This document shows, piece by piece, positions 44,849 to 53,295 of a DNA stretch of 64,000 nt. Origin of the DNA: Shimia_B sp038527375. GTDB lineage: Bacteria > Pseudomonadota > Alphaproteobacteria > Rhodobacterales > Rhodobacteraceae. The notes under the pieces are model-generated. The model saw only the letters and a program-made list of their open reading frames with translations. It made no database searches and was not told where the DNA came from. Numbering within the stretch: position 1 is the first letter of the stretch; each line of letters opens with the position of its first letter. Location: NCBI GenBank assembly GCA_038527375.1, contig JBCBFU010000004.1:46834-110833 (forward strand). The letters are read 5' to 3'. The position numbers were made by a program, and so were the translations under genes.

Positions 44849-45795
44849 GCGGCGCGCCAGTCAAAGAACCCCGGCGCCGCTCGCCCGAGCAGCCGTTCCC
44901 CCAAGGTCGCGCCCAGCGCGGCCCCGTCTGCAATCGGGCCGCTGATCTCATCGGCCAGACGCTCGGACCCATCGGGGCGTAGGATCTCGCCCCGCAGGCG
45001 CAAGGTATCACCATCCGACTCGGCCAAAGCCGCAATCGGTGTCTCGCACGATCCATCGAGCGTCTTCAGGAACGCGCGCTCTGCGGCCAACCGCTCCCCT
45101 GTCTCTTTGTGGTGGATCGCCGCCAGGAGCGCATGGGTCGCCGCGTCATCCTCGCGACATTCGATCCCAATGGCCCCCTGCGCCACGGCGGGCAGCATGT
45201 CCTCGGGCGCGATTGCGGTCTTGGGCACGTCGTCCATCGCCAACCGGTTCAGCCCCGCCATAGCGAGGAAGGTGCAGGCCGCGACTTCGTCCTGCAGTTT
45301 CTTCAGCCGCGTCTGGACGTTGCCGCGAAACTCCACGACCTCCAGATCGCTGCGATAATTCAACAGTTGCGCCCGACGGCGCAGGGACGACGACCCGACC
45401 TTGGCCCCTTTGGGCAGCGTGGCGAGCGTGTAGTCGTTCAGGCAGACAAAGGCATCACGCACATCTTCGCGCGGCAGATATGTCGTCAACACCAACCCGT
45501 CGGGCTGGATCGTCGGCATGTCCTTCATCGAATGGACCGCGATATCAATCGCGCCCGACAAAAGATCATCCTCGATCTCGCGGGTGAACAGCCCCTTGCC
45601 GCCGATCTCTTTCAGCGGGCGATCCAGAACCCGGTCGCCCGTGGTTTTGATGATCGAAATTTCGAATGCATCATCGGGAAGCCCATGGGCCGCCATCAAT
45701 CGTTTGCGGGTCTCGTAGGCCTGCGCCAGCGCCAAAGGCGACCCACGCGTTCCGATTTTCAATGGTGCGTCTGCGGACGGAAGTGTAGTGCTCAT
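44845..45795 (-). CDS. hemC: Hydroxymethylbilane synthase (porphobilinogen deaminase)
   Basis: The 316-residue enzyme polymerises four porphobilinogens. IGTRGSPLALAQA (about 14-26) is the N-terminal signature, SSLRRRAQLLNYR lies in the middle, and the dipyrromethane cofactor cysteine is Cys250 in DGSCETPIA. It diverges from hemE over 79 bases that hold a PpsR/CrtJ-like box, so tetrapyrrole supply may respond to oxygen or light. Confidence 0.95.
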   Translation of the reverse strand: MSTTLPSADAPLKIGTRGSPLALAQAYETRKRLMAAHGLPDDAFEISIIKTTGDRVLDRPLKEIGGKGLFTREIEDDLLSGAIDIAVHSMKDMPTIQPDGLVLTTYLPREDVRDAFVCLNDYTLATLPKGAKVGSSSLRRRAQLLNYRSDLEVVEFRGNVQTRLKKLQDEVAACTFLAMAGLNRLAMDDVPKTAIAPEDMLPAVAQGAIGIECREDDAATHALLAAIHHKETGERLAAERAFLKTLDGSCETPIAALAESDGDTLRLRGEILRPDGSERLADEISGPIADGAALGATLGERLLGRAAPGFFDWRAA

Positions 45796-45824
45796 GCGAC
45801 CTTCTTATTTGCGCGCCGACAACC

Positions 45825-45855
45825 TGACAAGTATAGCTGTCAACACAACGTGACA
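45825..45855. promoter_or_regulatory. PpsR/CrtJ-like box in a TGACA-N8-TGTCA-N8-TGACA array between hemC and hemE
   Basis: TGTCAACACAACGTGACA (45838-45855) fits TGT-N12-ACA, the PpsR/CrtJ consensus, with extended arms TGTCA/TGACA. A further TGACA at 45825-45829 is placed at the same 8-base spacing, in opposite orientation to the middle element. TATAGC/GCTATA -10-like sequences overlap the first interval. Divergent hemC/hemE promoters are known PpsR targets in Rhodobacter. Confidence 0.55.
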
Positions 45856-45874
45856 CTTTATCAGGGGCGCCCGC

Positions 45875-46942
45875 ATGAAAGATACCCAGATGACCGACGC
45901 AAAAACCAGTGCGCCCACCAAAAAACTGATGCGCGCGCTCGCAGGCGAAACCCAGCACACGCCGCCCATCTGGATGATGCGGCAGGCCGGCCGTTACCTG
46001 CCCGAATACCGCGCCACACGGGCCGAGGCCGGGGATTTCCTGTCGCTGTGCTACAACTCGGACCTCGCCGCCGAGGTCACGTTGCAACCGATCCGCCGCT
46101 ACGGATTTGACGCCGCTATTCTCTTTGCCGACATCCTGCTGATCCCCGACGCGCTGGGGGCCGACCTGTGGTTTGTGACGGGCGAAGGGCCGCGCCTGTC
46201 AACCATCGAAAGCCAGGCTGATTTCGACAAACTCAAGCCAGCGTCCGACATTCACGACCACCTCGCCCCGATCTACGAGACCGTCCGCATCCTGTCGCGC
46301 GAATTGCCCGAGGAAACGGCCCTGATCGGGTTCGCGGGCGCTCCATGGACCGTGGCCACCTATATGATCGCGGGTCGCGGCACACCTGATCAGGGTCCGG
46401 CACACGCGCTGATGCAAGGAAACACGCCCCTGTTCGAGGCGCTGCTGGATCGCCTGACAGAGGCTACCATCGAATACCTGTCCATGCAGATCGAAGCGGG
46501 CGCCGAGACCGTCAAACTCTTTGACAGTTGGGCCGGATCGCTCAAAGGCGACGCGTTCGAAAAATACGCCGTCGCCCCGGCAGAGCGCATCATCCGAGCG
46601 CTCAAGGCGCGCCATCCGGACACACCCATCATCGCCTTCCCGCGCGAGGCGGGCGAAGGTTACATCGGATTTGCGGGCAAGACGGGGGCGGATTGCGTGG
46701 CGCTGGACAACTCGGTCTCGGCCACATGGGCGGCGAAGAATGTGCAGTCGACCGGCTGCGTTCAGGGCAACCTTGCCTCAAAGCACATGGTCACCGGCGG
46801 TCAGGCTCTGGTTGATGAAACCCGCGCCATCGTCGAAGCCTTCCGCGATGGCCCGCATATCTTCAATCTGGGCCACGGGATCACGCCGGACGCAGATCCC
46901 GAAAACGTCCAGTTGATGATCGACACGGTCCGGAGCGCATAA
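45875..46942 (+). CDS. hemE: Uroporphyrinogen decarboxylase
   Basis: The 355-residue enzyme converts uroporphyrinogen III to coproporphyrinogen III. MRQAGRYLPEYR (about 34-45) is the family signature, with the catalytic Asp in ILFADIL (about 84-90) and GFAGAPWTVATYM (about 152-164). ATG 45875 has AGGGGCG upstream; ATG 45890 is also possible. The neighbouring hemC and hemF genes supply the steps around it. Confidence 0.95.
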   Translation: MKDTQMTDAKTSAPTKKLMRALAGETQHTPPIWMMRQAGRYLPEYRATRAEAGDFLSLCYNSDLAAEVTLQPIRRYGFDAAILFADILLIPDALGADLWFVTGEGPRLSTIESQADFDKLKPASDIHDHLAPIYETVRILSRELPEETALIGFAGAPWTVATYMIAGRGTPDQGPAHALMQGNTPLFEALLDRLTEATIEYLSMQIEAGAETVKLFDSWAGSLKGDAFEKYAVAPAERIIRALKARHPDTPIIAFPREAGEGYIGFAGKTGADCVALDNSVSATWAAKNVQSTGCVQGNLASKHMVTGGQALVDETRAIVEAFRDGPHIFNLGHGITPDADPENVQLMIDTVRSA

Positions 46943-46947
46943 CGCAA

Positions 46948-46978
46948 AACGCGCGCCGCACCTGCTGCGACGCGCGTT
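46948..46978. terminator. Terminator hairpin between hemE and the outer-membrane protein gene
   Basis: AACGCGCG / CGCGCGTT pair perfectly, with an inner CGCA/TGCG stem after one mismatch and a five-base loop. On the minus strand the stem runs into TTTT, so it is an intrinsic terminator for the outer-membrane protein gene and probably also ends hemE transcripts. Confidence 0.7.
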
Positions 46979-46994
46979 CCGCAAGGATCATGGA

Positions 46995-47603
46995 TCAGAA
47001 GCGGTAGTTCACCGACAGACCCAGAGTGGTGACATCCGCATCAAGCGTATCGATGTCGAAATCATCGAACTGGTGGTACAGCAGCTCGGCACCCGCAGTG
47101 ACGGACTCGGTCAGGGCAACCTCGTACCCCGCACCGATGAAGTAGCCGTCCGAATCGCCGGGTGCGGCCGCGCCGTCATCGGTGAAGGCGCGCGCAAAGC
47201 CGACCGTGCCGTAATACCAGTTCTGACCGGACGCGATACCGGCCCGTGCACCCAGACGCAGCACCTCGGACACGGAGGCCACACCTTCGAGGTCGATATC
47301 CGCGGTGTCGTATTGCAGACCGCCACCCAGGACGTAGTTGCCAAAGTCGTAGTCGTAATAGGCCCGCAGACCCAGCAGGGCGTCATCACCACTCAGCGCC
47401 GGACCCTCGGTCGACACATCACCATAGCTCAACTGCGCACCCACCGACGGGCCGGTCCAGTCATAGCGCGCCGGCGCCGCGGGAACGACGGGCACAGGTA
47501 CGATCGAGTCTTCGATCACGGGATCGAGCGAGCCCGCAAAGGCGGGTGCGGACAAAAGCGGCGCGGCAGCGAGCGCTGCGATCAGGGGTCGGAAAAGCGA
47601 CAT
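46995..47603 (-). CDS. Outer-membrane beta-barrel protein
   Basis: The 202-residue protein starts with a Sec signal (MSLFRPLIAALAAAPLLSAP, cleavage near AFA-GSLD) and a proline-rich linker, then alternating amphipathic strands typical of an eight-stranded OmpA/OmpW-like barrel, ending in the C-terminal Phe of NYRF that the BAM machinery recognises. No peptidoglycan-binding domain. Specific role unknown. ATG 47603 follows AAAGGA. Confidence 0.85.
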   Translation of the reverse strand: MSLFRPLIAALAAAPLLSAPAFAGSLDPVIEDSIVPVPVVPAAPARYDWTGPSVGAQLSYGDVSTEGPALSGDDALLGLRAYYDYDFGNYVLGGGLQYDTADIDLEGVASVSEVLRLGARAGIASGQNWYYGTVGFARAFTDDGAAAPGDSDGYFIGAGYEVALTESVTAGAELLYHQFDDFDIDTLDADVTTLGLSVNYRF

Positions 47604-47793
47604 CGGGGGTATCCTTTCAAAGGCTGGTGTAGTCAGGCGCCACTAGCGGCGTCCTGAGTGAACCCAGCATTTCGGATAAAAGTTCCGCCTTTCCAGACCC
47701 GTACCGATCACACGCCCGTGCGCAGCGGCACCATCCGCAAGAACCGGCAGGTCCCCGCGTCCGCGGTCAACTCTTAAGGGCGATAATCTGCCG

Positions 47794-48687
47794 TCAGACC
47801 CATTTCGCCATGGGTGGCAGGCTCATCAGAACCGCATTTGCGTCATGGCCTGTCTCCAGCCCGAATTTCGTGCCGCGGTCCCAGACGAGGTTGTATTCGG
47901 CATAGAGACCCCGATGGACAAGCTGCGTGTCCTTGTCGGCCTCTGTCCACGCATCGTCGCGGTGCTTTTCGACCTGCGGCACATAAGCCGGCAGGAACGC
48001 ACGACCCACATCCTGCGTCAGGGCGAAATCCGCCTCCCAATCGCCGGTGTTGCGATCATCGTAGAAAATGCCGCCCACACCCCGCGCCCGTCCACGGTGC
48101 GGCACGTAGAAGTATTCGTCGGCCCACGCCTTGTACTCGGGATAAACCTCATCTCCGTGGGGCGCGCAGTGTTCGCGCAGGACCCGGTGGAAATCAGCGG
48201 TGTCCTCTTCGTATTCGATGCAGGGGTTCAGGTCGGACCCGCCCCCGAACCACCACGCGTGCGGGGTCCAGAACATGCGCGTGTTCATATGCACGGACGG
48301 CGTGTGCGGGTTCTGCATGTGGGCCACGAGGCTGATCCCGGATGCCCAGAACCGCGGGTCGTCCTTCATCCCGGGAATGCCCTTGCGCGCGGCCATTGCG
48401 GCCTGCGCGCGTTCACCCAGCTGACCGTAGACAGTCGAGACATTGACGCCCACCTTCTCGAACAGGCGGCCCCCGCGCATGACGCTCATCAACCCGCCAC
48501 CGGCGTCGCTGCCATCCTCGGAGGTGCGGCGCGTTTCCGTCACCTCAAACCGCCCAGCGGGCAAATCGGCAAACGGCCCGGAGGTCTGGGTGTCTTCCAA
48601 CGCCTCGAATGCGGCCACGATCTGATCGCGCAACTCGCGGAACCAGCCCGCCGCGCGGGCCTTCTTGTCGTCAAACATCTCGGTCAT
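47794..48687 (-). CDS. hemF: Aerobic coproporphyrinogen III oxidase
   Basis: The 297-residue oxygen-dependent enzyme makes protoporphyrinogen IX. Family segments are GGGLMSVMRGGRLFEKVGVN (about 63-82), PHTPSVHMNTRMF (about 125-137), WWFGGGSDLNP (about 143-153) and GVGGIFYDD. ATG 48687 follows GAGGAG at 8 bases; a TTG directly before it is in frame. An oxygen-independent hemN/Z is not seen here. Confidence 0.94.
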   Translation of the reverse strand: MTEMFDDKKARAAGWFRELRDQIVAAFEALEDTQTSGPFADLPAGRFEVTETRRTSEDGSDAGGGLMSVMRGGRLFEKVGVNVSTVYGQLGERAQAAMAARKGIPGMKDDPRFWASGISLVAHMQNPHTPSVHMNTRMFWTPHAWWFGGGSDLNPCIEYEEDTADFHRVLREHCAPHGDEVYPEYKAWADEYFYVPHRGRARGVGGIFYDDRNTGDWEADFALTQDVGRAFLPAYVPQVEKHRDDAWTEADKDTQLVHRGLYAEYNLVWDRGTKFGLETGHDANAVLMSLPPMAKWV

Positions 48688-48751
48688 CAAACTGTCTCCT
48701 CAGGTTGACACTACCGAGCCACCGCAGGTCAGGCAATACACGCAAACGGCG

Positions 48752-49555
48752 CTAATGCGCGGGCACGGCAACCGGATCGATCAGCGTGCGTCCACCGTCG
48801 ACCGTGATGATCTGACCCGTGACAAACCCCGCCCCATCCGAGGCGAGGAATTGCACAGCCTCGGCCACTTCGCGCGGGGACGCGATGCGCGACATCGGCG
48901 TCGCCTCCTTGATCGCGTCGCGGTAGTCCCCGTGTTCGGCCAACTGCCCTTTGAGCGAGGCCGACATCACCGACCCAAATGCCACCGCGTTCACACGGAT
49001 GCGCACATCCGCCAAGGCCACAGCCAGCGAGCGGGTCATCTGATCAAGTGCTGCCGACGACACCGAATAGCCTAGCAGTTCCGGCTGCGTACGCCGTGCA
49101 GCGATGGAGGACAGGTTGATGATCGACCCGATGCACACCCCCTCGCGCCCTTCGCCCTGCTTGATCATCCGCTTGGCAACCAGTTGCGACAGCCTGAGCG
49201 ATGTCATCAGGTTCTGTTCCAGCAGAACCTCGACGCTTTCGTCATCGGGGTTCAGCGGGTCAGACGGCAGCATCTGCCGCGAAGCGTTTACAAGGATATC
49301 GACCTGATCAAACGCATCGAGCGTGGCCGACAACAGGTTGTTGACCGTCAATTTCTCGCGCAGGTCGCCCGCGAACAGGCGCACGTTGTCCTTTTTCTCA
49401 GCATCTTCTGCGACCTGCTCGGACAACTGCTTTTCGTCCATATCCGCAAAGACGACATTCGCCCCCGCATCAGCAAAATGGCGACCGATCGCCAGACCGA
49501 CGCCATTGGCAGCGCCCGTCACGATGGCGGTCTTTCCATCAATGGAAAATCCCAT
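48752..49555 (-). CDS. SDR-family protein lacking the catalytic lysine
   Basis: The 267-residue Rossmann protein keeps the TGAANGVG cofactor loop (about 14-21) and the FADMD acidic end of strand 2 (NAD preference), but NNAG is NASR and the YxxxK motif reads YSVSS, so the catalytic lysine is Ser. Catalysis by the usual SDR mechanism is therefore doubtful. It sits 64 bases upstream of hemF on the same strand. Function unknown; a binding, regulatory or specialised role is possible. Confidence 0.8.
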   Translation of the reverse strand: MGFSIDGKTAIVTGAANGVGLAIGRHFADAGANVVFADMDEKQLSEQVAEDAEKKDNVRLFAGDLREKLTVNNLLSATLDAFDQVDILVNASRQMLPSDPLNPDDESVEVLLEQNLMTSLRLSQLVAKRMIKQGEGREGVCIGSIINLSSIAARRTQPELLGYSVSSAALDQMTRSLAVALADVRIRVNAVAFGSVMSASLKGQLAEHGDYRDAIKEATPMSRIASPREVAEAVQFLASDGAGFVTGQIITVDGGRTLIDPVAVPAH

Positions 49556-49591
49556 GTGTGTTGTGTCCCGAATCTGTCCCCGGTGACCAGC

Positions 49592-50545
49592 CTACCGCTT
49601 GGGCCGGGTCGCGTGAAAGAGTTTGAAGCCCTGGCTGCCCGGCGGACCGTCGACCGGCTCGACCTTGCCGAAATGGGCGGCAAGTGCGTCCTCGTAGGGC
49701 AGATGCCGGTTCGCCACCATCCAAAGCGACCCGCGCGGTTTCAGGCACCGGGCCGCCGCCGCGATGAAGGCGCGTCCAAGGTCAGGGTTACCCTTGCGCC
49801 CCTCGTGGAAGGGCGGGTTCATGATCACAAAGTCCGCCTGCGCGCGATGTTCCCATGTGGTTGCGTCGTGCCAATGGAAGGCTGCGCGCTCGGGCTCCAC
49901 ATTGCGCTGCGCGCACATCAGGGCGTCTGCATTGCTGTCGACCAGATCGACGAATTCAGCCCCCCGATACTGCGCAACCGCGGACAAATACCCCCAGCCC
50001 GCGCCCAGATCGATCACGCGCCCTTCCATCCGCTCTGGCATGACCTCTGCCAAAGCAAGCGAGCCGGGATCGATGCCATCGGCACTGAACACGCCGGGTA
50101 ACAGCGTAAAACCGTAGACGTCGGGCGCCTCCCAAACCCAGTCGGCGAATGCATCCGGTTCAGCCTGCATCCAGAACAGGCGTCCGTGGGCTTTTGTGAT
50201 CGTGCCCTGAACATCGGCGCGTTTGCGGCACGCCTTCCAAAGCGAATCGATCCCATCGGTGCGCTGCCCATCGACAATCACTAGGCCATCGGTGCGCGCC
50301 ACGGCCTCGGCAATCACGTGCTGGGCCAAGGCCTTGGACCGGGGCGCCACGACGACTGTTGCGGCGACGCGTGCGGGTTCGGGATTGACGGGCACACGGC
50401 CCCGAAAGGCCTGCGCCACAAACCAATCGGGCGTGTGGACACGGGCATCATCCAACGCGGCAAGATCGTAATCTGCTGTCGGCAGACGCACATCCACCGG
50501 GCCGCCCAGCGTCAGCCCTTCGTCCAAAGCAAGTTGAAGTCGCAC
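49592..50545 (-). CDS. RsmC-like class I SAM-dependent methyltransferase, GTG start
   Basis: The 317-residue protein has the two-domain layout of RsmC/RlmG guanine-N2 rRNA methyltransferases: a degenerate N-terminal domain (about 1-140) and a catalytic C-terminal domain with VIDLGAGWGYLSA (SAM motif I, about 177-189) and the NPPF catalytic tetrapeptide in FVIMNPPFHEG (about 237-247). The start is GTG at 50545. The likely target is 16S rRNA guanine, by family. Confidence 0.85.
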   Translation of the reverse strand: MRLQLALDEGLTLGGPVDVRLPTADYDLAALDDARVHTPDWFVAQAFRGRVPVNPEPARVAATVVVAPRSKALAQHVIAEAVARTDGLVIVDGQRTDGIDSLWKACRKRADVQGTITKAHGRLFWMQAEPDAFADWVWEAPDVYGFTLLPGVFSADGIDPGSLALAEVMPERMEGRVIDLGAGWGYLSAVAQYRGAEFVDLVDSNADALMCAQRNVEPERAAFHWHDATTWEHRAQADFVIMNPPFHEGRKGNPDLGRAFIAAAARCLKPRGSLWMVANRHLPYEDALAAHFGKVEPVDGPPGSQGFKLFHATRPKR

Positions 50546-50576
50546 CTAGATCAGCACCGAACGACCGCGACCGCGA

Positions 50577-50897
50577 TCATTCCTTTTCCATCGTGCATTG
50601 CAGCGGGTGCTGGTGGCGGCGTGCAAAATCCATGACCTGCGCCACCTTGGTCTCAGCGATCTCGTGGGCAAAGACACCCACAACCGCCACGCCCTTCTTG
50701 TGCACGGTCAGCATCAGTTCAAACGCCTCCGCATGGGTCATGCCAAAGAAGCGTTCCAACACCATCACGACGAACTCCATCGGCGTGTAGTCGTCGTTCA
50801 GGATCAGCACCTTGTACAGCGGCGGCTTCTTCGTCTTGGCGCGGGTGTCCAGCACCACGCCGACATCGCCATCATCGCCGTTGGGAGTATCCGACAT
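50577..50897 (-). CDS. clpS: ClpS adaptor protein
   Basis: The 106-residue adaptor delivers N-degron substrates to ClpAP. The core YKVLILNDDYTPMEFVVMVL (about 29-48) includes the NDD/TPMEFV substrate-pocket residues, and VHKKGVAVVGVFAHEIAETK follows. I take the ATG at 50897; an in-frame ATG at 50930 would add eleven residues and neither has a strong ribosome site. No clpA gene follows; the next gene is the methyltransferase. Confidence 0.92.
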   Translation of the reverse strand: MSDTPNGDDGDVGVVLDTRAKTKKPPLYKVLILNDDYTPMEFVVMVLERFFGMTHAEAFELMLTVHKKGVAVVGVFAHEIAETKVAQVMDFARRHQHPLQCTMEKE

Positions 50898-51011
50898 ATT
50901 CCATTGCGGTTGGGTCAAGTCAGTATCCATTTCCGGTGGTTCGGCGCTTTTATATATAACGCTCGCCTGCCATGAAAAGGGGGATCGAGCATAGGTTTGG
51001 ACAACAGCCAC

Positions 51012-51704
51012 GTGACCCGCCCCATCACAACCCTCGCCTTTGATGCCGATGATACGCTCTGGCACAACGAAACGTTCTTCAAGCTGACCCAGGATCGGTT
51101 CGAAACGCTTTTGGCCCCCCACAGCGCGGCCTCCGACCTGCATGACCGTTTGCTGGAAACCGAACGCCGCAACATCGGGCGCTACGGTTACGGCGTGAAG
51201 GGGTTCACCCTGTCGATGATCGAGGTCGCGATTACGGTCACCGAGGGTCGGGTCCCGGCATCGGTCATCTCCGAGATCATCGAGGCGGGGCGCGAGATGC
51301 TGGGGCATCCCGTTGATCTGTTACCGGGGGTCTTTGACACGCTTCAGGCCCTGCATCCCGCCTACACCTTGATCGTCATCACCAAGGGCGATCTCCTCCA
51401 TCAGGAGGAGAAGCTAGCAGCCTCGGGCCTAGGTGACTTCTTTGCCGACGTCCACATCGTGTCCGAGAAATCGCCGCAGACCTATCGGCGCATCCTTGGC
51501 ACGAACGCAGACCAAACGCTGATGATCGGCAATTCCATGCGCTCGGACATCCTGCCTGCGCTGGAGGCTGGCGCATGGGCCTGCCACATCCCGTTCGAGA
51601 TCGAATGGGCGCTCGAGGCCGCAGAAGCCCCCGTCCAAAACCCGCGGTTTCGCCAAATCAACGCAATGGCAGAGTTGCCAGAGCTTCTGCCCCAATTGCG
51701 CTAA
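51012..51704 (+). CDS. HAD-family hydrolase
   Basis: The 230-residue phosphatase-like protein has HAD motif I FDADDTLWHNE (about 8-18), motif II VITKGD (about 121-126), the motif III lysine in the VSEKSPQTY segment and motif IV GNSMRSDILPALEAG (about 172-186). It resembles YjjG-type nucleotidases. The start is GTG 51012, giving the normal short N-terminus; TTG 50997 is an alternative. Substrate unknown. Confidence 0.85.
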   Translation: MTRPITTLAFDADDTLWHNETFFKLTQDRFETLLAPHSAASDLHDRLLETERRNIGRYGYGVKGFTLSMIEVAITVTEGRVPASVISEIIEAGREMLGHPVDLLPGVFDTLQALHPAYTLIVITKGDLLHQEEKLAASGLGDFFADVHIVSEKSPQTYRRILGTNADQTLMIGNSMRSDILPALEAGAWACHIPFEIEWALEAAEAPVQNPRFRQINAMAELPELLPQLR

Positions 51705-51906
51705 ATCCCCGCCACAATCCGGCCACAAACCCACATATGCGCATCAAAGACCCGCAAACCGCTAAATGTCCCCGGGTCCGCCACAATATTGCCCAATTTC
51801 GCCATCCGATTTCATTTTTGCGAATGATCCCCGTGTGCTAGCCTTCACCCGGATGGAAGCACGCGGGATCAACCTGCGGCACCGAGCAGATTGAGGCATC
51901 GACGTG

Positions 51907-53289
51907 ATGACACGTCTTGGGGCGCTTTTTCGCCTAGGCATACTTTTCGTGTGGTTGGCCATGCTTGGCACCGCAATCAACGCCGCCCCTTACGCGGCGA
52001 TGGTGATGGACGCCCGGTCGGGCGAAGTCCTGCATGCCCGCAACGCTGACACCCGGCTCCACCCGGCCTCCCTGACCAAGATGATGACGCTGTACATCGC
52101 GTTCGAGGCCGTGCGCCGCGGGGAAATCACACTCGACACCAAAGTGACGATTTCGGCCAAGGCCGCTGCCGAGCCGCCGTCGAAGCTGGGCCTGCGTGCC
52201 GGTCAGAAGATCGCCCTGCGCTACCTGATCCGCGCGGCCGCCGTGAAATCCGCCAATGACGCCGCCACCGCCATCGGAGAGGCGATCAGCGGGTCCGAGG
52301 CCGCGTTTGCCCGCCGTATGAACCGCACGGCTAAAGCGCTGGGCATGACGCGCACCACGTTCAAAAACGCCCACGGCCTCACAGAATCGGGCCACCTGTC
52401 GACGGCACGGGACATGACGGTGCTCGGCCGCCGCGTGCTCTATGACTACCCCGAATACTACAACCTCTTCTCGCGCCGCTCGACCGATGCGGGCATCAAA
52501 TCTGTCGCGAATACCAATCGCCGCCTGCTGGATGCCTATCGCGGCGCGGACGGAATCAAGACCGGCTATACCCGTGCGGCCGGCTTCAACCTCGTGGCCT
52601 CCGCCGAACGCGGCAGCGAACGGGTGATCGCCACGGTCTTTGGCGGACGCTCCACCGCGACCCGCAACGCACGTGTGGCCGAATTGCTCGACATGGGGTT
52701 CGACCGCGCGCCCACGCGGGTTGCCCTGCGCAAACCCAGCCTGCCGACCTACAGCGACGCCCCCACCAGCAATGGCGGCGCGGGCAAAACCATCCGCCTT
52801 GTCACCGCCGTCAAGAAAAGCCTGCGTCCCAAAATCAGGCCCGGGTTCAAGGCCCCCGCCCCCACCGACGAACTGCTGGTGGCCGAGGCCGACATCCTGA
52901 AAGCGGTTGAGGCCGCGCAGACCACCACACCTGCGCCCATCGCCCCGATCACCAAACCGGCAGTCCGCCCAACGCAGGTCGCCGCTGCTGCGGCCCCCAC
53001 AGCGCCCGCACCGGCACAGCCGGAGGTCGTCACGCGGGCCTCGACATCGGGCGGGAAACACTGGGGTATCAATGTCGGGCGCTTCCCGTCGCGCTATGCT
53101 GCCGAACGATCGCTCCTTCAGATTGCGCTTGCCGAAATGGCGACGCTCGACGGGTCGCTCCGACGGGTGGTGAAACGCCCGCAAGGCTTTGATGCGAACT
53201 TCGCGGGACTAACCCGCGAAACGGCGGACCTCGCCTGCCGCCGTCTTCAGGCGCGGGGCACGACCTGTTTCATGATGGGGCCGGGTTAA
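51907..53289 (+). CDS. D-alanyl-D-alanine carboxypeptidase with C-terminal SPOR domain
   Basis: The 460-residue penicillin-binding protein (DacF/PBP5-like) trims peptidoglycan peptides. It has a signal peptide (about 1-26), catalytic SLTK (Ser55, Lys58), SAND near residue 113 and KTGYT near 220. A proline/alanine-rich linker (about 290-375) leads to a C-terminal SPOR-like domain (HWGINVGRFPSRYAAERSL onwards) that would bind denuded septal glycan. The start is ATG 51907 or GTG 51904, both behind GAGG. Confidence 0.92.
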   Translation: MTRLGALFRLGILFVWLAMLGTAINAAPYAAMVMDARSGEVLHARNADTRLHPASLTKMMTLYIAFEAVRRGEITLDTKVTISAKAAAEPPSKLGLRAGQKIALRYLIRAAAVKSANDAATAIGEAISGSEAAFARRMNRTAKALGMTRTTFKNAHGLTESGHLSTARDMTVLGRRVLYDYPEYYNLFSRRSTDAGIKSVANTNRRLLDAYRGADGIKTGYTRAAGFNLVASAERGSERVIATVFGGRSTATRNARVAELLDMGFDRAPTRVALRKPSLPTYSDAPTSNGGAGKTIRLVTAVKKSLRPKIRPGFKAPAPTDELLVAEADILKAVEAAQTTTPAPIAPITKPAVRPTQVAAAAAPTAPAPAQPEVVTRASTSGGKHWGINVGRFPSRYAAERSLLQIALAEMATLDGSLRRVVKRPQGFDANFAGLTRETADLACRRLQARGTTCFMMGPG

Positions 53290-53295
53290 GCCGCC

